Source: Balneolaceae bacterium | GTDB lineage: Bacteria > Bacteroidota > Rhodothermia > Balneolales > Balneolaceae | NCBI GenBank assembly: GCA_020832285.1 | Contig: JAFIFB010000056.1 | Span: 1-64,000 of the forward strand | DNA: 64,000 nucleotides | Direction: 5' to 3' | Position numbers and translations under genes: made by a program | Shown here: piece after piece, positions 25,395-34,549 of the stretch | Layout of the letters: each line of letters begins with the position of its first letter | Numbering within the stretch: the first letter of the stretch is position 1 | Notes under the pieces: generated by a model | Seen by the model: the letters and a program-made list of their open reading frames with translations, nothing else | Database searches by the model: none | What the model was told of the DNA's origin: nothing

Positions 25395-25591
25395 AATTCT
25401 TAAAAACTGCTTGGGTAATCTGACATTAAATACGATTTATTTACGAAGTATGAGCTGATTGATTGGGAAAATTCGTAAGTAGGTTGAACAGATTGAAAAG
25501 GGGTTACAAATACCCTATGTTTAATGCGTTATTAATCTCACTAATTTAACCAAAGAACCAAAGCATAACAATTAAGTATCAGAGGATATCT

Positions 25592-26083
25592 ATGAAAAAG
25601 TTATTGTCCATTTTATTTGCTTTTATATTAATATTTGGAATGAGCAAAATTTCAAATGCCCAGGAAGTTGTACAGGGTGACATCACAGTTGGTGGAGGCC
25701 TGACCCTAACTACAGGGGTTGGATCCGGTGCCGGTGCAGAGTTTGGAATTAATGTAAGCGGATTTTATTCAATAATTGATGAAGTCAGAGCTGGTGCCGG
25801 CCTAAACCTTTTCTTCGGGGATTTTGCACCTACAGTATTTAATATAGAAGGTCATTATATTTTCAAAAATGAAGACGGTTTAGTGCTTTATGGATTAGCA
25901 GGAATTGGGTTTTGGTCCTGGGATATTGGCGGGCCATTTGGCTCAGTATCAACATCGGGCCTAAATCTTGGTGGTGGTGTCGAGTATGACCTCGGTAACT
26001 TTTACCTGTTTGCTGAGCCCAAACTCTCAACAATTGGAGGCACACCTATCAATATTGATGGGGGACTTAGATTTAGATTCTAA
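25592..26083 (+). CDS. Small outer-membrane beta-barrel protein
   Basis: A 163-residue protein: signal peptide (KKLLSILFAFILIFGMSK...NAQ), then glycine-rich alternating strands such as GGGLTLTTGVGSGAGAEFG, and a C-terminal GLRFRF, the usual outer-membrane closing strand. No specific substrate is evident; it resembles OmpA/OmpW-type eight-strand barrels in size. Paralogous to the broken gene at 20690. It is divergent from the sigma/kinase pair across ~200 nt of AT-rich sequence and followed by a strong terminator. Confidence 0.75.
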   Translation: MKKLLSILFAFILIFGMSKISNAQEVVQGDITVGGGLTLTTGVGSGAGAEFGINVSGFYSIIDEVRAGAGLNLFFGDFAPTVFNIEGHYIFKNEDGLVLYGLAGIGFWSWDIGGPFGSVSTSGLNLGGGVEYDLGNFYLFAEPKLSTIGGTPINIDGGLRFRF

Positions 26084-26111
26084 AACGAAGTTCCTGATCA
26101 GTTAAAAATGT

Positions 26112-26154
26112 AAAAAAATAGCCGATTTCGTGAAAACGAGTCGGCTATTTTTTT
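26112..26154 (+). terminator. Strong Rho-independent terminator
   Basis: AAAAAATAGCCGA pairs with TCGGCTATTTTTTT around a CGT/ACG extension, giving a stem of about 15 bp followed by a seven-T run. It ends transcription of the beta-barrel gene. Confidence 0.85.
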
Positions 26155-26249
26155 GATGCATAATTTTATTTACAACATATTGCAGGTTTCATCAAATCCT
26201 CTTAAGATTGTTTATATTTATTTAATGTTCATAAAAACGAGGGATCTCA

Positions 26250-27089
26250 ATGAAATATCTAAAAAAATATTCACTTTTATTGATTGCTGTATTGATGGTT
26301 TGTATGGTTTCTGCATGTTCAGATGACCCTTCAACAGCAACTGACCCTGATGAGGACGCACCCGAATTACCGGGTTCGGTAATTCCTGTTCAGATCGATC
26401 TTGGTTATTTTGCAGCACAAGATGTTCCACAGGGAGAAGAGTATTCAAACTTCCTGATGGTCAAGATGATGGCTGAAACAGCTGGTTCAATGCTAAATTC
26501 CGGAGGAAACTTTTTGGCTCCAGTATCTGAATTCTTAGGAATGGCTGGCTTATTTGGTGTGGACCCGGTGCACGACAATGGAACCTGGAGCTGGACATTT
26601 CAAGTGCCTTCAGATTTTCTTGGAGATTTTTATGATGACCCGTCAGATGCTCAGGATGCAGTTATTCGAATTCTTGGCACACCATCCGGGAATTCTATTG
26701 ATTGGGAGGTTTTATTTACTGGTTTGCTCTATGATGTGCAGGTCTCAGACTTTACTTTCATGACTGGCACACTATCCCTGGATGAACTTAGTGGTGAGTG
26801 GAACCTCTTTTCACCCGAAGAGGAAGTTAACAGCGAAGCGGCAGTCCTCACCTATTCCTGGCAAATCGATTCTGATGAAAATTATGGAGCCAGTGTTTTG
26901 ATTGAGTATATGGGTGATGTGTTCTCAATAGATTACACAAGAAATGGATCAAATAATGAAATTTCTTTTAATGATGGAGATACTACCCAAACGTTGAACT
27001 GGGATACAAACGCACATTCAGGTATTATAATAACTGCCGATGGAACCTCTCTTTGTTATGAGAACTTTATTAATACGGAATGTACTTAG
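26250..27089 (+). CDS. Lipoprotein of unknown function
   Basis: A 279-residue protein with a signal peptide ending in LMVCMVSAC (lipobox), then an acidic, Asp/Pro-rich linker and a mostly beta-strand body with several aromatic/acidic blocks (e.g. NGTWSWTFQVPSDFLGDFYDD). I do not recognise a domain. Two late cysteines (LCYENFINTEC) may form a disulfide. Its stop TAG is the last base before a MITE-like element, so the 3' end could have been altered by insertion. Confidence 0.6.
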   Translation: MKYLKKYSLLLIAVLMVCMVSACSDDPSTATDPDEDAPELPGSVIPVQIDLGYFAAQDVPQGEEYSNFLMVKMMAETAGSMLNSGGNFLAPVSEFLGMAGLFGVDPVHDNGTWSWTFQVPSDFLGDFYDDPSDAQDAVIRILGTPSGNSIDWEVLFTGLLYDVQVSDFTFMTGTLSLDELSGEWNLFSPEEEVNSEAAVLTYSWQIDSDENYGASVLIEYMGDVFSIDYTRNGSNNEISFNDGDTTQTLNWDTNAHSGIIITADGTSLCYENFINTECT

Positions 27090-27223
27090 TGTTATGTCAA
27101 AGATAAAACGTCGGGTTAAGTCATCTGACGAGTTTTTCAAAAAATATACCAATGTATATGATTGGGATGATCCCGGATCGACTCGTCTGATGACTCTCTC
27201 ACACTTTTACAGTTGACACGATA
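27090..27223. mobile_element. MITE-like 134-bp nested inverted-repeat element, copy 2
   Basis: Same architecture and length as the copy at 21972, with about five substitutions. Inner arms are 27119-27133 and 27181-27195, with one mismatch. Flanks read TTAG immediately left and TTAG immediately right, consistent with a 4-bp target duplication. It starts directly after the stop codon of the lipoprotein gene. Confidence 0.75.
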
Positions 27224-27253
27224 TTAGCAGGTATATTGTATATCAAAACAAAT

Positions 27254-27285
27254 AAGGCTCTGAGTTGAAACAGGGCCTTTTTTTA
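27254..27285 (+). terminator. Terminator hairpin
   Basis: AAGGCTCTG pairs with CAGGGCCTT (one T-G wobble) around an 8-nt loop and is followed by seven T residues. It terminates transcription of the lipoprotein gene after read-through of the MITE-like element. Confidence 0.8.
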
Positions 27286-27309
27286 TTTCAACAAGGCCCA
27301 AACTCATAT

Positions 27310-27543
27310 TTATAGCCTGCGCAGCTGTCTTTTCTGTTTAATCATATCGGCAATCAGCCATAAAACAGGGTAGGGTGGTATAAAAATAGCAAGAGAAAAG
27401 AAGATTATTTGTTTTGCCATAGGACGATTTCTGGAGGTAATGCCAGCAACGCCGGCAATCCAAAAAACAAAAAAAATGAAGATTACAAACGAAAAAATCA
27501 GTGACCCTACAAAACCGAAATAATTATAAAGTGTTTCAAGCAT
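27310..27543 (-). CDS. Small two-helix membrane protein of unknown function
   Basis: A 77-residue protein with two hydrophobic helices (SLIFSFVIFIFFVFWIAGVAG and IIFFSLAIFIPPYPVLWLIAD) and a basic C-terminus (KQKRQLRRL). It has an in-frame ATG and a simple single-gene layout. Homology not recognised. The 27544-27738 gap to der is AT-rich with no gene that I can support. Confidence 0.5.
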   Translation of the reverse strand: MLETLYNYFGFVGSLIFSFVIFIFFVFWIAGVAGITSRNRPMAKQIIFFSLAIFIPPYPVLWLIADMIKQKRQLRRL

Positions 27544-27738
27544 AAGCTTTCCTTAAAAATCCTTAACTTGTGATAATACAATTTGGCTGATAAAAGCCCT
27601 AATTAAATTATGAGTTTGCTGAAACTGGTGAAACCCGCAATTTGCAAAAACATATTTGATCAATTTACAAATTAACGATTTCCTGATTTTTATTAAAACG
27701 AGAAAAAACAGGAAAACATCAGGAAAAAGAAAAAAATT

Positions 27739-29049
27739 ATGTCTTTAACGGTTTCCATAGTAGGCCGCCCAAATGTTGGAAAATCCACACTTTTTAACAG
27801 ACTGATAGGAAGAAGAAAAGCGATAGTTCACGATGAATCTGGTGTAACAAGAGACCGGCATTATGGTGAGAGCTTTTGGAACGGTAAATCCTTTTCTGTA
27901 ATCGATACCGGAGGATATCTTCCCGATGAAGGAGACGTGATTACAGAGGGTATTCGTGAACAAGTTCATCTGGCCATCGATGAATCAGATTTGATTTTAT
28001 TTGTGGTAGATACCGAAACCGGTATAAACACTCTGGACCACTCCGTTGCTCAAATGCTCCGGAAACAAGAAAAACCGGTACTGTTGGTGGTCAATAAATG
28101 TGATAATGAAGAGAAACGTCTCGAAGCCGTTGAATTTTATGGTTTGGGGTTTGATATAATTTTTCCAGTCTCAGCCATCAGCGGCACGGGTACCGGTGAA
28201 CTTTTAGACAGTGTTGCTGAATTATTGCCAGATGAAGATGATACAAACGGCACTCCGGAATTTCCCAAAATAGCTTTTGTAGGAAGGCCAAATGTTGGTA
28301 AAAGCAGCCTGATGAATGCTCTTCTTAAGAGTGAACGCTGTATTGTTACTGACATACCTGGTACAACGAGAGATTCAATTAATTCCCGGCTTGATTATAA
28401 AGATGAAACATTTATTCTTGTAGATACCGCAGGACTTCGAAAAAAAGCAAAAGTAAAAGAAAATATTGAGTTTTACAGTACGGTTCGCACAGATAAATCA
28501 ATTCGTGAAGCCGATGTTATAGTACTAATTCTTGATGCAATGCAGGGATTTGATGAGCAGGATAAACGTATTTTAAGAGAAGCAGAAAACTTTAACAAAG
28601 GAATTATTATTGCTCTTAACAAATGGGATCTCGTGCCGGATAAAGACACGAACCTGCTTAAAGATTTTGAAACCTACATCTATAATAAAGTAAAAACGCT
28701 TCATTATATTCCAATTGTATCCATTTCTGCTCTTACTGGCCAGCGTATCGAAAAAGTACTGGATGTTTCTAAAGAGGTAATAGAGGAGAGGAGAAAAAAA
28801 ATACCTACTTCCAAATTAAACGATTTTATTGGTAAGATTCTGAAAGAGAGGCCGCTGCCTGTAAAACGCGGCCGAAAACTTAAGATACAATATGCTGTAC
28901 AGGTAAAATCGAATCCGCCTGTATTCAAGTTTTTTATGAATAATCCTCAGGAACTTCCAGCTAATTACAGACGTTTTATAGAGAATAAACTGCGGGAACA
29001 TTTTGACTTTACAGGTGTGCCAATTACTATGGTTTTTCGACAGAAATAA
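27739..29049 (+). CDS. der: Ribosome-associated GTPase Der (EngA)
   Basis: Essential 50S ribosome-assembly GTPase with two tandem G domains; 436 residues. Domain 1 has GRPNVGKST (8-16) and NKCD, domain 2 has a second GRPNVGKSS near 180, TRDSINS and NKWD. The C-terminal KH-like domain includes IKFKM-type FKFFMNNP. Monocistronic by spacing; nuoI starts 92 nt downstream. Confidence 0.97.
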   Translation: MSLTVSIVGRPNVGKSTLFNRLIGRRKAIVHDESGVTRDRHYGESFWNGKSFSVIDTGGYLPDEGDVITEGIREQVHLAIDESDLILFVVDTETGINTLDHSVAQMLRKQEKPVLLVVNKCDNEEKRLEAVEFYGLGFDIIFPVSAISGTGTGELLDSVAELLPDEDDTNGTPEFPKIAFVGRPNVGKSSLMNALLKSERCIVTDIPGTTRDSINSRLDYKDETFILVDTAGLRKKAKVKENIEFYSTVRTDKSIREADVIVLILDAMQGFDEQDKRILREAENFNKGIIIALNKWDLVPDKDTNLLKDFETYIYNKVKTLHYIPIVSISALTGQRIEKVLDVSKEVIEERRKKIPTSKLNDFIGKILKERPLPVKRGRKLKIQYAVQVKSNPPVFKFFMNNPQELPANYRRFIENKLREHFDFTGVPITMVFRQK

Positions 29050-29141
29050 CTCGCAATTTTTGAATATCTTTTTGAACAGAAACATTCAAAGGGTTATTTT
29101 ACCAAACTGAAATTATACAGAATTACAATCTCAGATTCAGA

Positions 29142-29831
29142 ATGCAAAAAAATCTCGAACAGCCGGTTGCAAACCCACTTAACGAAGACTACAAAAGGGA
29201 AAGGAAACTATCTTTTCTCGAAAATCTATACCTGCCGGAAATATTTAAAGGCTTGTGGTACACATTCAAACAGATGTTTGCACCAACATTCACTATGAAT
29301 TATCCAGAAGAGAAATGGGACCCGCCATCGATTTTCAGAGGAAGGCCTGTACTTGTTGAAGACGCAGGACAGGAGAGATGCGTTGCCTGCGGTTTATGTG
29401 CACGCGCATGTCCGCCCCTGGCTATCAGTATGCAGGCCAGTGAAAATGAAGACCCCAAAGAACGTTACCCGGAGCAGTTTGAGATAAACATGCTGCGCTG
29501 CATTTATTGTGGTTTTTGTGAGGAAGTTTGTCCCGAAGAAGCAATTGTGATGAGTAAAGATTACGATATTGTGTTTGAATCTCGCGAAGATGCTGTTTAT
29601 GACAAAAACCGATTGCTCGTGCCTAAAGAAGATCTCAAAGAAAGGCTCGACTATCTGAAAGAATATCGCAACAATCAATTTGGTCAGTTTTGGGATTTTC
29701 AGGAAGAAAATAATATCCATTCAGTTCGGGACCGTGACCGGGACTGGAACACCGGATTGTCACTCGTGGATATGCTCGAACAACAAAAAAAGAATGATGC
29801 TGCAAAAGCATCAAATAACTGGTCTGTGTAA
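29142..29831 (+). CDS. nuoI: NADH-quinone oxidoreductase subunit I-like ferredoxin protein
   Basis: A 229-residue protein with two [4Fe-4S] motifs, [12 protein letters not shown] and [12 protein letters not shown], in the spacing of complex I NuoI. These clusters are the last ones in the electron path toward quinone. The N-terminal segment ([18 protein letters not shown]) and the long charged C-terminus after the second cluster are usual in Bacteroidota. No other nuo gene is in the window, so this is a detached subunit; neighbours are uncharacterised. A non-complex-I ferredoxin is less likely. Confidence 0.85.
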   Translation: MQKNLEQPVANPLNEDYKRERKLSFLENLYLPEIFKGLWYTFKQMFAPTFTMNYPEEKWDPPSIFRGRPVLVEDAGQERCVACGLCARACPPLAISMQASENEDPKERYPEQFEINMLRCIYCGFCEEVCPEEAIVMSKDYDIVFESREDAVYDKNRLLVPKEDLKERLDYLKEYRNNQFGQFWDFQEENNIHSVRDRDRDWNTGLSLVDMLEQQKKNDAAKASNNWSV

Positions 29832-29841
29832 ACGATCTTAA

Positions 29842-30396
29842 ATGATGTCTGATCAAGAGATTACACACGATAAGATAGACAAACTTACCGGAGACGCAGA
29901 ATACCTGGTTGACGAAGCCGAGGCACTTAAATACGTAATCGATTCGGTACCTTTTGAAGAAAAACCACCTGGCGGAATCTCTATTTTAAACATGCTGAAA
30001 CTGATTGATCACGCACAGCTTCAATATTATCGTCCGGTGATAGAAAAAGTTCTTACCGAAAACCGGGTTCAAAAACTATCCCATTATGATCATTATGATG
30101 ATACATTTGATGAAGTGCCAAAAGGGGAAGGGAACGTACAAAAAGCACTTAGTAAAATTATAAAACATCGAGCTGCCCTTTTAAACCTTTTGAAGGGAAT
30201 CTCCTTAATTGACTGGGAGAGAGTACTTAAAGACGATCAAGGAAAAGAAATGTTTTTGGTCGAATTTGTAGAAGAAATGATCATGAAAGAGAGGAAAATG
30301 CTAAAGAACATTGCAGAACTTGTCATGATTTATCAAAACGAAAAGCAGCACCAGCGTGAAATAAACAAAAAAGCTTCTCAACGTAATCAATCATAG
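29842..30396 (+). CDS. Putative DinB-like four-helix protein
   Basis: A 184-residue all-alpha, charged protein (GISILNMLKLIDHAQLQYYRPVIEKVL, then KALSKIIKHRAALLNLLKGI, then VEEMIMKERKMLKNIAELVMIY). Regular His placement resembles DinB-like metal-binding helical bundles, though no full motif is clear. Start is MMSDQ with two adjacent ATGs. It begins 10 nt after nuoI and abuts the next gene, suggesting co-transcription. Confidence 0.45.
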   Translation: MMSDQEITHDKIDKLTGDAEYLVDEAEALKYVIDSVPFEEKPPGGISILNMLKLIDHAQLQYYRPVIEKVLTENRVQKLSHYDHYDDTFDEVPKGEGNVQKALSKIIKHRAALLNLLKGISLIDWERVLKDDQGKEMFLVEFVEEMIMKERKMLKNIAELVMIYQNEKQHQREINKKASQRNQS

Positions 30397-31005
30397 GTGA
30401 GTTTAGTGTGGGGACAATTCTTTTCTCTATTTTCGGCTGTACTCTGTATGTACCTTGTGGTAAAAAAATATCCACTTGAAAATAATGACATAAAATATAT
30501 CACAATTACTGCAATTGCATTGTGGTTTTTACAAGGAATTATTACAGAGATTGATATACCTTTAATTGGCTTTATTTCAGAAATTTTACTCGTGGTAATT
30601 ATTTCAATTGTGCTTACGGGTCTCCTGATGATTGTTAGGCTGATGCGCCCGATAGTATATAGGTATCCTTATGTTGTTGTTTTTATGCCTCTTTTAATTC
30701 CTATTTCTTATTTATTAGTGATTGATGTGCCCGCAATGAAGCAGATCATTATGATGACTTCACAGGGAGTAGCAATGATTGTAGCTTTAATGCTTTCTGT
30801 AAGCTACTGGGAACAGTTAAAAAAAGGGTTGATATTTGCAACGGGATTTATTGCACTAATTTCAGGTTATTTGATCTATTGGATGTTTTTGGATTATGGA
30901 ATAGCATTTGGAGGTATTTGGCAGCTACTTTTTGCTGTTGGAATGATTTGTATCATTTATTCATTTTCCGGTGTAATTGAATATGCAAATCAACATGAGA
31001 ATTAA
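30397..31005 (+). CDS. Integral membrane protein, unknown function
   Basis: A 202-residue protein with about six predicted membrane helices (e.g. TITAIALWFLQGIITE, FISEILLVVIISIVLTGLLMI, YVVVFMPLLIPISYLLVI, GGIWQLLFAVGMICIIYSF). Start is GTG directly after the previous stop. Function not recognised. It overlaps the following peroxiredoxin gene by one base (TAATG). Confidence 0.55.
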   Translation: MSLVWGQFFSLFSAVLCMYLVVKKYPLENNDIKYITITAIALWFLQGIITEIDIPLIGFISEILLVVIISIVLTGLLMIVRLMRPIVYRYPYVVVFMPLLIPISYLLVIDVPAMKQIIMMTSQGVAMIVALMLSVSYWEQLKKGLIFATGFIALISGYLIYWMFLDYGIAFGGIWQLLFAVGMICIIYSFSGVIEYANQHEN

Positions 31006-31463
31006 TGCAAAAAGGAGACATCGTACAAAATTTTGTACTCAAAAACAGTGAAGGAAAGGATCACTCATTATTAGATATAACGAGTGAAGGCAAGGCATTA
31101 ATCCTTTTTTTTCCATTGGCTTTTTCAACTGTTTGCACAGATGAAATGTGCACAGTTAAAGATAATATGAAACTATATAACTCATTGAATGCCAATGTTA
31201 CAGCAATTAGTATCGACAGTTTTTTTACCCTTCGGGAATTTAAAAAAACTTACAATCTTAATTTTACAATGCTGAGTGATTTTAATAAGCAAGTGTCAAA
31301 GCAGTTTGGGGTTTTATATGATGATTATTTTGGTATGAAAGGGGTTGCCAAGAGAGCTGCTTTTGTTATCAATAGTGAAAATAAAGTGGAATATGCAGAA
31401 ATCCTGGAAGATTCAGGCAATATGCCTGATTTTAAAGCTATAAGAAAAGCACTAACCTTATAA
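31005..31463 (+). CDS. Peroxiredoxin of the AhpC/TSA superfamily
   Basis: A 152-residue thioredoxin-fold peroxidase. The peroxidatic cysteine is C44 in FSTVCTDEMC, with a second Cys at 49, fitting the Prx/AhpE-BCP class that reduces hydroperoxides. VTAISIDSFFTLREFKK and LSDFNKQVSKQFGV are typical. It overlaps the preceding membrane gene by one base (coupled translation). Confidence 0.85.
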   Translation: MQKGDIVQNFVLKNSEGKDHSLLDITSEGKALILFFPLAFSTVCTDEMCTVKDNMKLYNSLNANVTAISIDSFFTLREFKKTYNLNFTMLSDFNKQVSKQFGVLYDDYFGMKGVAKRAAFVINSENKVEYAEILEDSGNMPDFKAIRKALTL

Positions 31464-31765
31464 TCCCAAAAGAGAAGGGGGTGCATATCATAACGTAAAA
31501 TTGGTTCTTATCAATGCGATTTAACTTTACATAATATATATTATACGACATATATCATGCTGTCTGAACGATTCAATTCAACTACTTTTGAAGATGAGTA
31601 ATATTTTATTCAAATTAATTTTCAGATTATGCTTAGTCTTGACAGTATTCCCGGTGTTTTCCGTCCCCGAGCAGTCGGGATGTCAGCGTCGGTAACTTTG
31701 GGTTGCGGAATTGAATTTATCTCTCGATACACTCAGAATTCTGGATGTTCCTCCAGATTATCTCT
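31464..31765. other. Intergenic 300 bp with a short exported-peptide-like ORF
   Basis: This stretch is AT-rich. An ATG at 31594 opens a 33-codon frame with a hydrophobic start (ILFKLIFRLCLVLTVFPVFS) ending at TAA 31693-31695; it resembles a signal peptide whose mature part is missing, so it is either a remnant or chance. A GC-rich CCCGAGCAGTCGGGA hairpin-like block lies just after it. I found no other gene. Confidence 0.35.
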
Positions 31766-32113
31766 TTATTGAATACTGATATTCAGATCAAAACCCCCAT
31801 CCTGATTTGCATCCAGTCGGATTTTATCGAGAATTGCATCTGTATTTATACCCTGTGCGATATTGACAGTACCTTTTTCTTTGTCGTTCTTAATACTGTT
31901 GACTATTCTCGATTTATCAATCACAAGCAGAAATAAATTTTTTCTCTTTCTGAAATGTTCATTTAAAAATTCATTTATTCGATCTGCACGAATGCATTCA
32001 ACAAAAAGATCCGGATCATCAGTTATTGAACTCTCCGGCCTGTAATAGCCATCTTTATTAAGCTCGCGCCATTTTCGTTTTGATACCACATGAAAAATCA
32101 GATCAGTGCTCAT
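31766..32113 (-). CDS. DUF952 protein
   Basis: A 115-residue protein: FHVVSKRKWRELNKDGYYRPESS, then ECIRADRINEFLNEHFRKRKNLFLLVIDKSRI and a closing TDAILDKIRLDANQDGGFDLNI, all as in DUF952. The family fold is reported as related to ADP-ribosyltransferase/2'-phosphotransferase folds, but activity is unproven. It starts 13 nt after the M14-like gene and belongs to the RimB-RimK run. Confidence 0.8.
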   Translation of the reverse strand: MSTDLIFHVVSKRKWRELNKDGYYRPESSITDDPDLFVECIRADRINEFLNEHFRKRKNLFLLVIDKSRIVNSIKNDKEKGTVNIAQGINTDAILDKIRLDANQDGGFDLNISIQ

Positions 32114-32125
32114 GATTCTTTTGAA

Positions 32126-33073
32126 TTATCTTTTATTTGTTGCTATATGTAAAATTGCATCACCTTTGTGAACAACCGGACAATGATTAATTCCAATTAC
32201 CCTGCCTTCATGCCGGCTTTTTACTTTAAAAACTTCATCACCAAAAGGATCAGTTATTGACCCAAGTAATTGATTTTTCTTTATTTTATCGCCAATGTTA
32301 ATTTTAGGCCTGTATAGACCGGCAAAATTAGCCCGCACCCATGCCGACTTTTCATAAATTTCTGTTTCTCCGGCCTGGGGAGCTGTACTTCTCATTCCCA
32401 GGTGCTTCATCAGGCGCAGAGTTCCATTAATGCCTTCCTGAATTCCCTCTTCATCAAACCGAAGTGACTCTCCGGTTTCATAAACAAGAACATGCTTTTT
32501 CTTTCTGTGAGCTGCTTTTCGAAAAGAACTATCAATTAAACCTGAATGGAGTATTACCGGTGGTGCAAATGCACTTGCCAGCTCCATATTTTTGGGAATA
32601 TCAAAAACACATCGGATTTGAGGAAAATTAAACCTACTGGCTCCTCCTGTATGAAAATCAATTCCATAATCGATTTTCGGCACAATTTGCTGCATTATTG
32701 TATATGCCACAAGTTTGGCAAGAGAACCTGTTTTACTGCCGGGGAAACTACGATTGATATCTTTACCATCAGGCACTCCTCGTACGTTCTGTATAAAACC
32801 ATAAACATTCATTAATGGAATGGCAATAATGCTCCCTCTTTCCGGAGTTAACAGATCCCTGGCCAGCATACGCCTGACAATTTCAATACCATTAATTTCA
32901 TCACCATGTAGTCCGCCTGTCAAAAGAAGAACGGGGCCAGTTTGGTTTGAGCGGATGATTCGTACCGGGAGATCAATACTCGTGTGAGTAGGCAGCTTTG
33001 CAATAGGAAGAAAGATATGCTTATTCTCCCCTCTTGCTACTTTTTCACCATTGATTTGAATGAACTCAGGCAT
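32126..33073 (-). CDS. M14-type succinylglutamate desuccinylase/aspartoacylase family protein
   Basis: A 315-residue zinc hydrolase of the aspartoacylase/AstE family. The metal-binding motif is [19 protein letters not shown] (H...E) and a later DFHTGGAS supplies the third ligand; [10 protein letters not shown] is also typical. These enzymes remove acyl or glutamyl groups from amino acids or peptides. The gene overlaps rimK by 8 bp and ends in the same cluster, so deglutamylation of a RimK product is an attractive idea, not shown. Confidence 0.82.
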   Translation of the reverse strand: MPEFIQINGEKVARGENKHIFLPIAKLPTHTSIDLPVRIIRSNQTGPVLLLTGGLHGDEINGIEIVRRMLARDLLTPERGSIIAIPLMNVYGFIQNVRGVPDGKDINRSFPGSKTGSLAKLVAYTIMQQIVPKIDYGIDFHTGGASRFNFPQIRCVFDIPKNMELASAFAPPVILHSGLIDSSFRKAAHRKKKHVLVYETGESLRFDEEGIQEGINGTLRLMKHLGMRSTAPQAGETEIYEKSAWVRANFAGLYRPKINIGDKIKKNQLLGSITDPFGDEVFKVKSRHEGRVIGINHCPVVHKGDAILHIATNKR

Positions 33074-34001
33074 TGCTTCTTATTTTACGGCGTTTCTTTT
33101 TTGACTTTTGGGTTTCTACAATTTTTTCAACATAGCGTACGATTTCTGAAGCGATATCTTTTCCGGTGGCTTTTTCAATACCCTCCAGGCCAGGCGAAGA
33201 GTTCACCTCCAGAATTAGCGGTCCCCGGTCCGACTGCAGCATATCCACACCAGCAATGGAAAGATTCATCGATTTAGCAGCAGTTAATGCCACCTCTCTC
33301 TCTCTTTTATTTAACTTGATCAGTTTTCCACTTCCACCCTGGTGTAAATTGGATCTAAATTCACCTTCTTTTCCCTGTCTTTTCATAGCTCCGACAACTT
33401 TGTTACCAATCACAAATGCACGAATATCAGCACCTTTTGCCTCTTCAATAAACTCCTGTACAATTACCCGTGCCTTCATACTATGAAACGCCTCAATGAT
33501 AGATTCAGCCGCTTTTTTTGTGGGTGCCAGAACTACTCCGTAACCCTGGGTGCCTTCAAGCAGTTTTACAATCAGCGGTGCGCCACCCACACTGTCTATA
33601 ATTTTTGCAACTTCTTTGCTGTAATTGGTAAAAACTGTTTTCGGCATTCCTATATTAGATCGAGCCAGAATCTGCAGGCTTCTCAGCTTATCGCGTGATC
33701 GTACAAGTGCCTGTGATTCAACAGTTGTGGGTACATTCATCATCTCAAACTGCCGAACTACTGCAGCCCCGTAAAATGTCACCGACGCCCCAATTCGGGG
33801 AATTACAGCTGAAATATCATTGACGATCTCTCCATTATAGATTATCGTGGGTTTATCCTGTTCAATAACAATATCGCACTTAAGATGATCCAGAATTACT
33901 GCTTGATGGCCACGCTTTTCAATCGCTTCTACAAGCCTTTTTGTTGAATAAAGTGTCTTGTTCCTGGATAATACTGCAATCTTTAAAATTTTGGGGTGCA
34001 T
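33066..34001 (-). CDS. rimK: RimK-family ATP-grasp alpha-L-glutamate ligase
   Basis: A 311-residue ATP-grasp ligase. RimK adds glutamates to the C-terminus of ribosomal protein S6. Visible parts: [18 protein letters not shown], the [18 protein letters not shown] glycine loop, [19 protein letters not shown], and catalytic [15 protein letters not shown]. The C-terminal tail is unusually basic ([13 protein letters not shown]). It is directly preceded by a RimB-like gene and followed, with an 8-bp overlap, by the M14 hydrolase gene. Confidence 0.9.
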   Translation of the reverse strand: MHPKILKIAVLSRNKTLYSTKRLVEAIEKRGHQAVILDHLKCDIVIEQDKPTIIYNGEIVNDISAVIPRIGASVTFYGAAVVRQFEMMNVPTTVESQALVRSRDKLRSLQILARSNIGMPKTVFTNYSKEVAKIIDSVGGAPLIVKLLEGTQGYGVVLAPTKKAAESIIEAFHSMKARVIVQEFIEEAKGADIRAFVIGNKVVGAMKRQGKEGEFRSNLHQGGSGKLIKLNKREREVALTAAKSMNLSIAGVDMLQSDRGPLILEVNSSPGLEGIEKATGKDIASEIVRYVEKIVETQKSKKKRRKIRSNA

Positions 34002-34445
34002 TTAATTATTTACTTTATATAAAAATTTTTTAGATACATCTACTATAAAATTATTGCTCAGGAACTTGCGTCCGATTAACACCGGAAATTTCATCTCAGA
34101 ACGGTCGGTCAGTGACAATTCAATCATACTTTTTGTTCCAAAAAACAACGCTTTTTGGCGGATAACTACCCGTTCTTCCACTTGCCCGTTTGAGCTTCGC
34201 ACTTTTTTAATTTTATAGACTGGAGATTCATATAGTGTACTTTCATATTCGGGATGATCTGGGTCCAAAACATAAAAATGTACCCATTCCCTTTTGCCCC
34301 TTTTTTCAAGTTCGATTTTATGACAATGTATGCTTGATGTATAAGCACCGGTATCTATTTTTGCATCAAGCTGATAGAGGTTCAGGTTAGGAAAATCTAT
34401 TTTTTCCAACCGTCCTATTATTAATTTAGAGTTTTCTTTCCGCAA
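34002..34445 (-). CDS. RimB-like retropepsin-type protease domain protein (COG4067)
   Basis: A 147-residue single-domain protein with AKIDTGAYTSSIHC, the retropepsin DTGA motif, and a late LIGRKFLS matching the family end. COG4067 proteins (RimB in Pseudomonas) act with RimK in S6 modification; the protease name is from fold similarity. Start is TTG (34445). Its TAA directly abuts the rimK ATG, so the two are translationally linked. Confidence 0.8.
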   Translation of the reverse strand: MRKENSKLIIGRLEKIDFPNLNLYQLDAKIDTGAYTSSIHCHKIELEKRGKREWVHFYVLDPDHPEYESTLYESPVYKIKKVRSSNGQVEERVVIRQKALFFGTKSMIELSLTDRSEMKFPVLIGRKFLSNNFIVDVSKKFLYKVNN

Positions 34446-34549
34446 TGGTTTATTTGTTTAAAAAGAGTTCCAAAATAAGGCGTTTTTCACTCGCTTGCAT
34501 TTCCTATTTTATAATCTTTATTATTTAAAACAGAAATTACTATTTGCTC

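Noticed and set aside
27600-27690. AAACCCGCAATTT near der, similar to the inner arm at 1080-1094
   Set aside because: There is no partner arm and no outer end; a chance partial match.
31594-31695. Short signal-peptide-like ORF as a real gene
   Set aside because: Only 33 codons, no mature region and no conserved motif; kept as part of the intergenic note.
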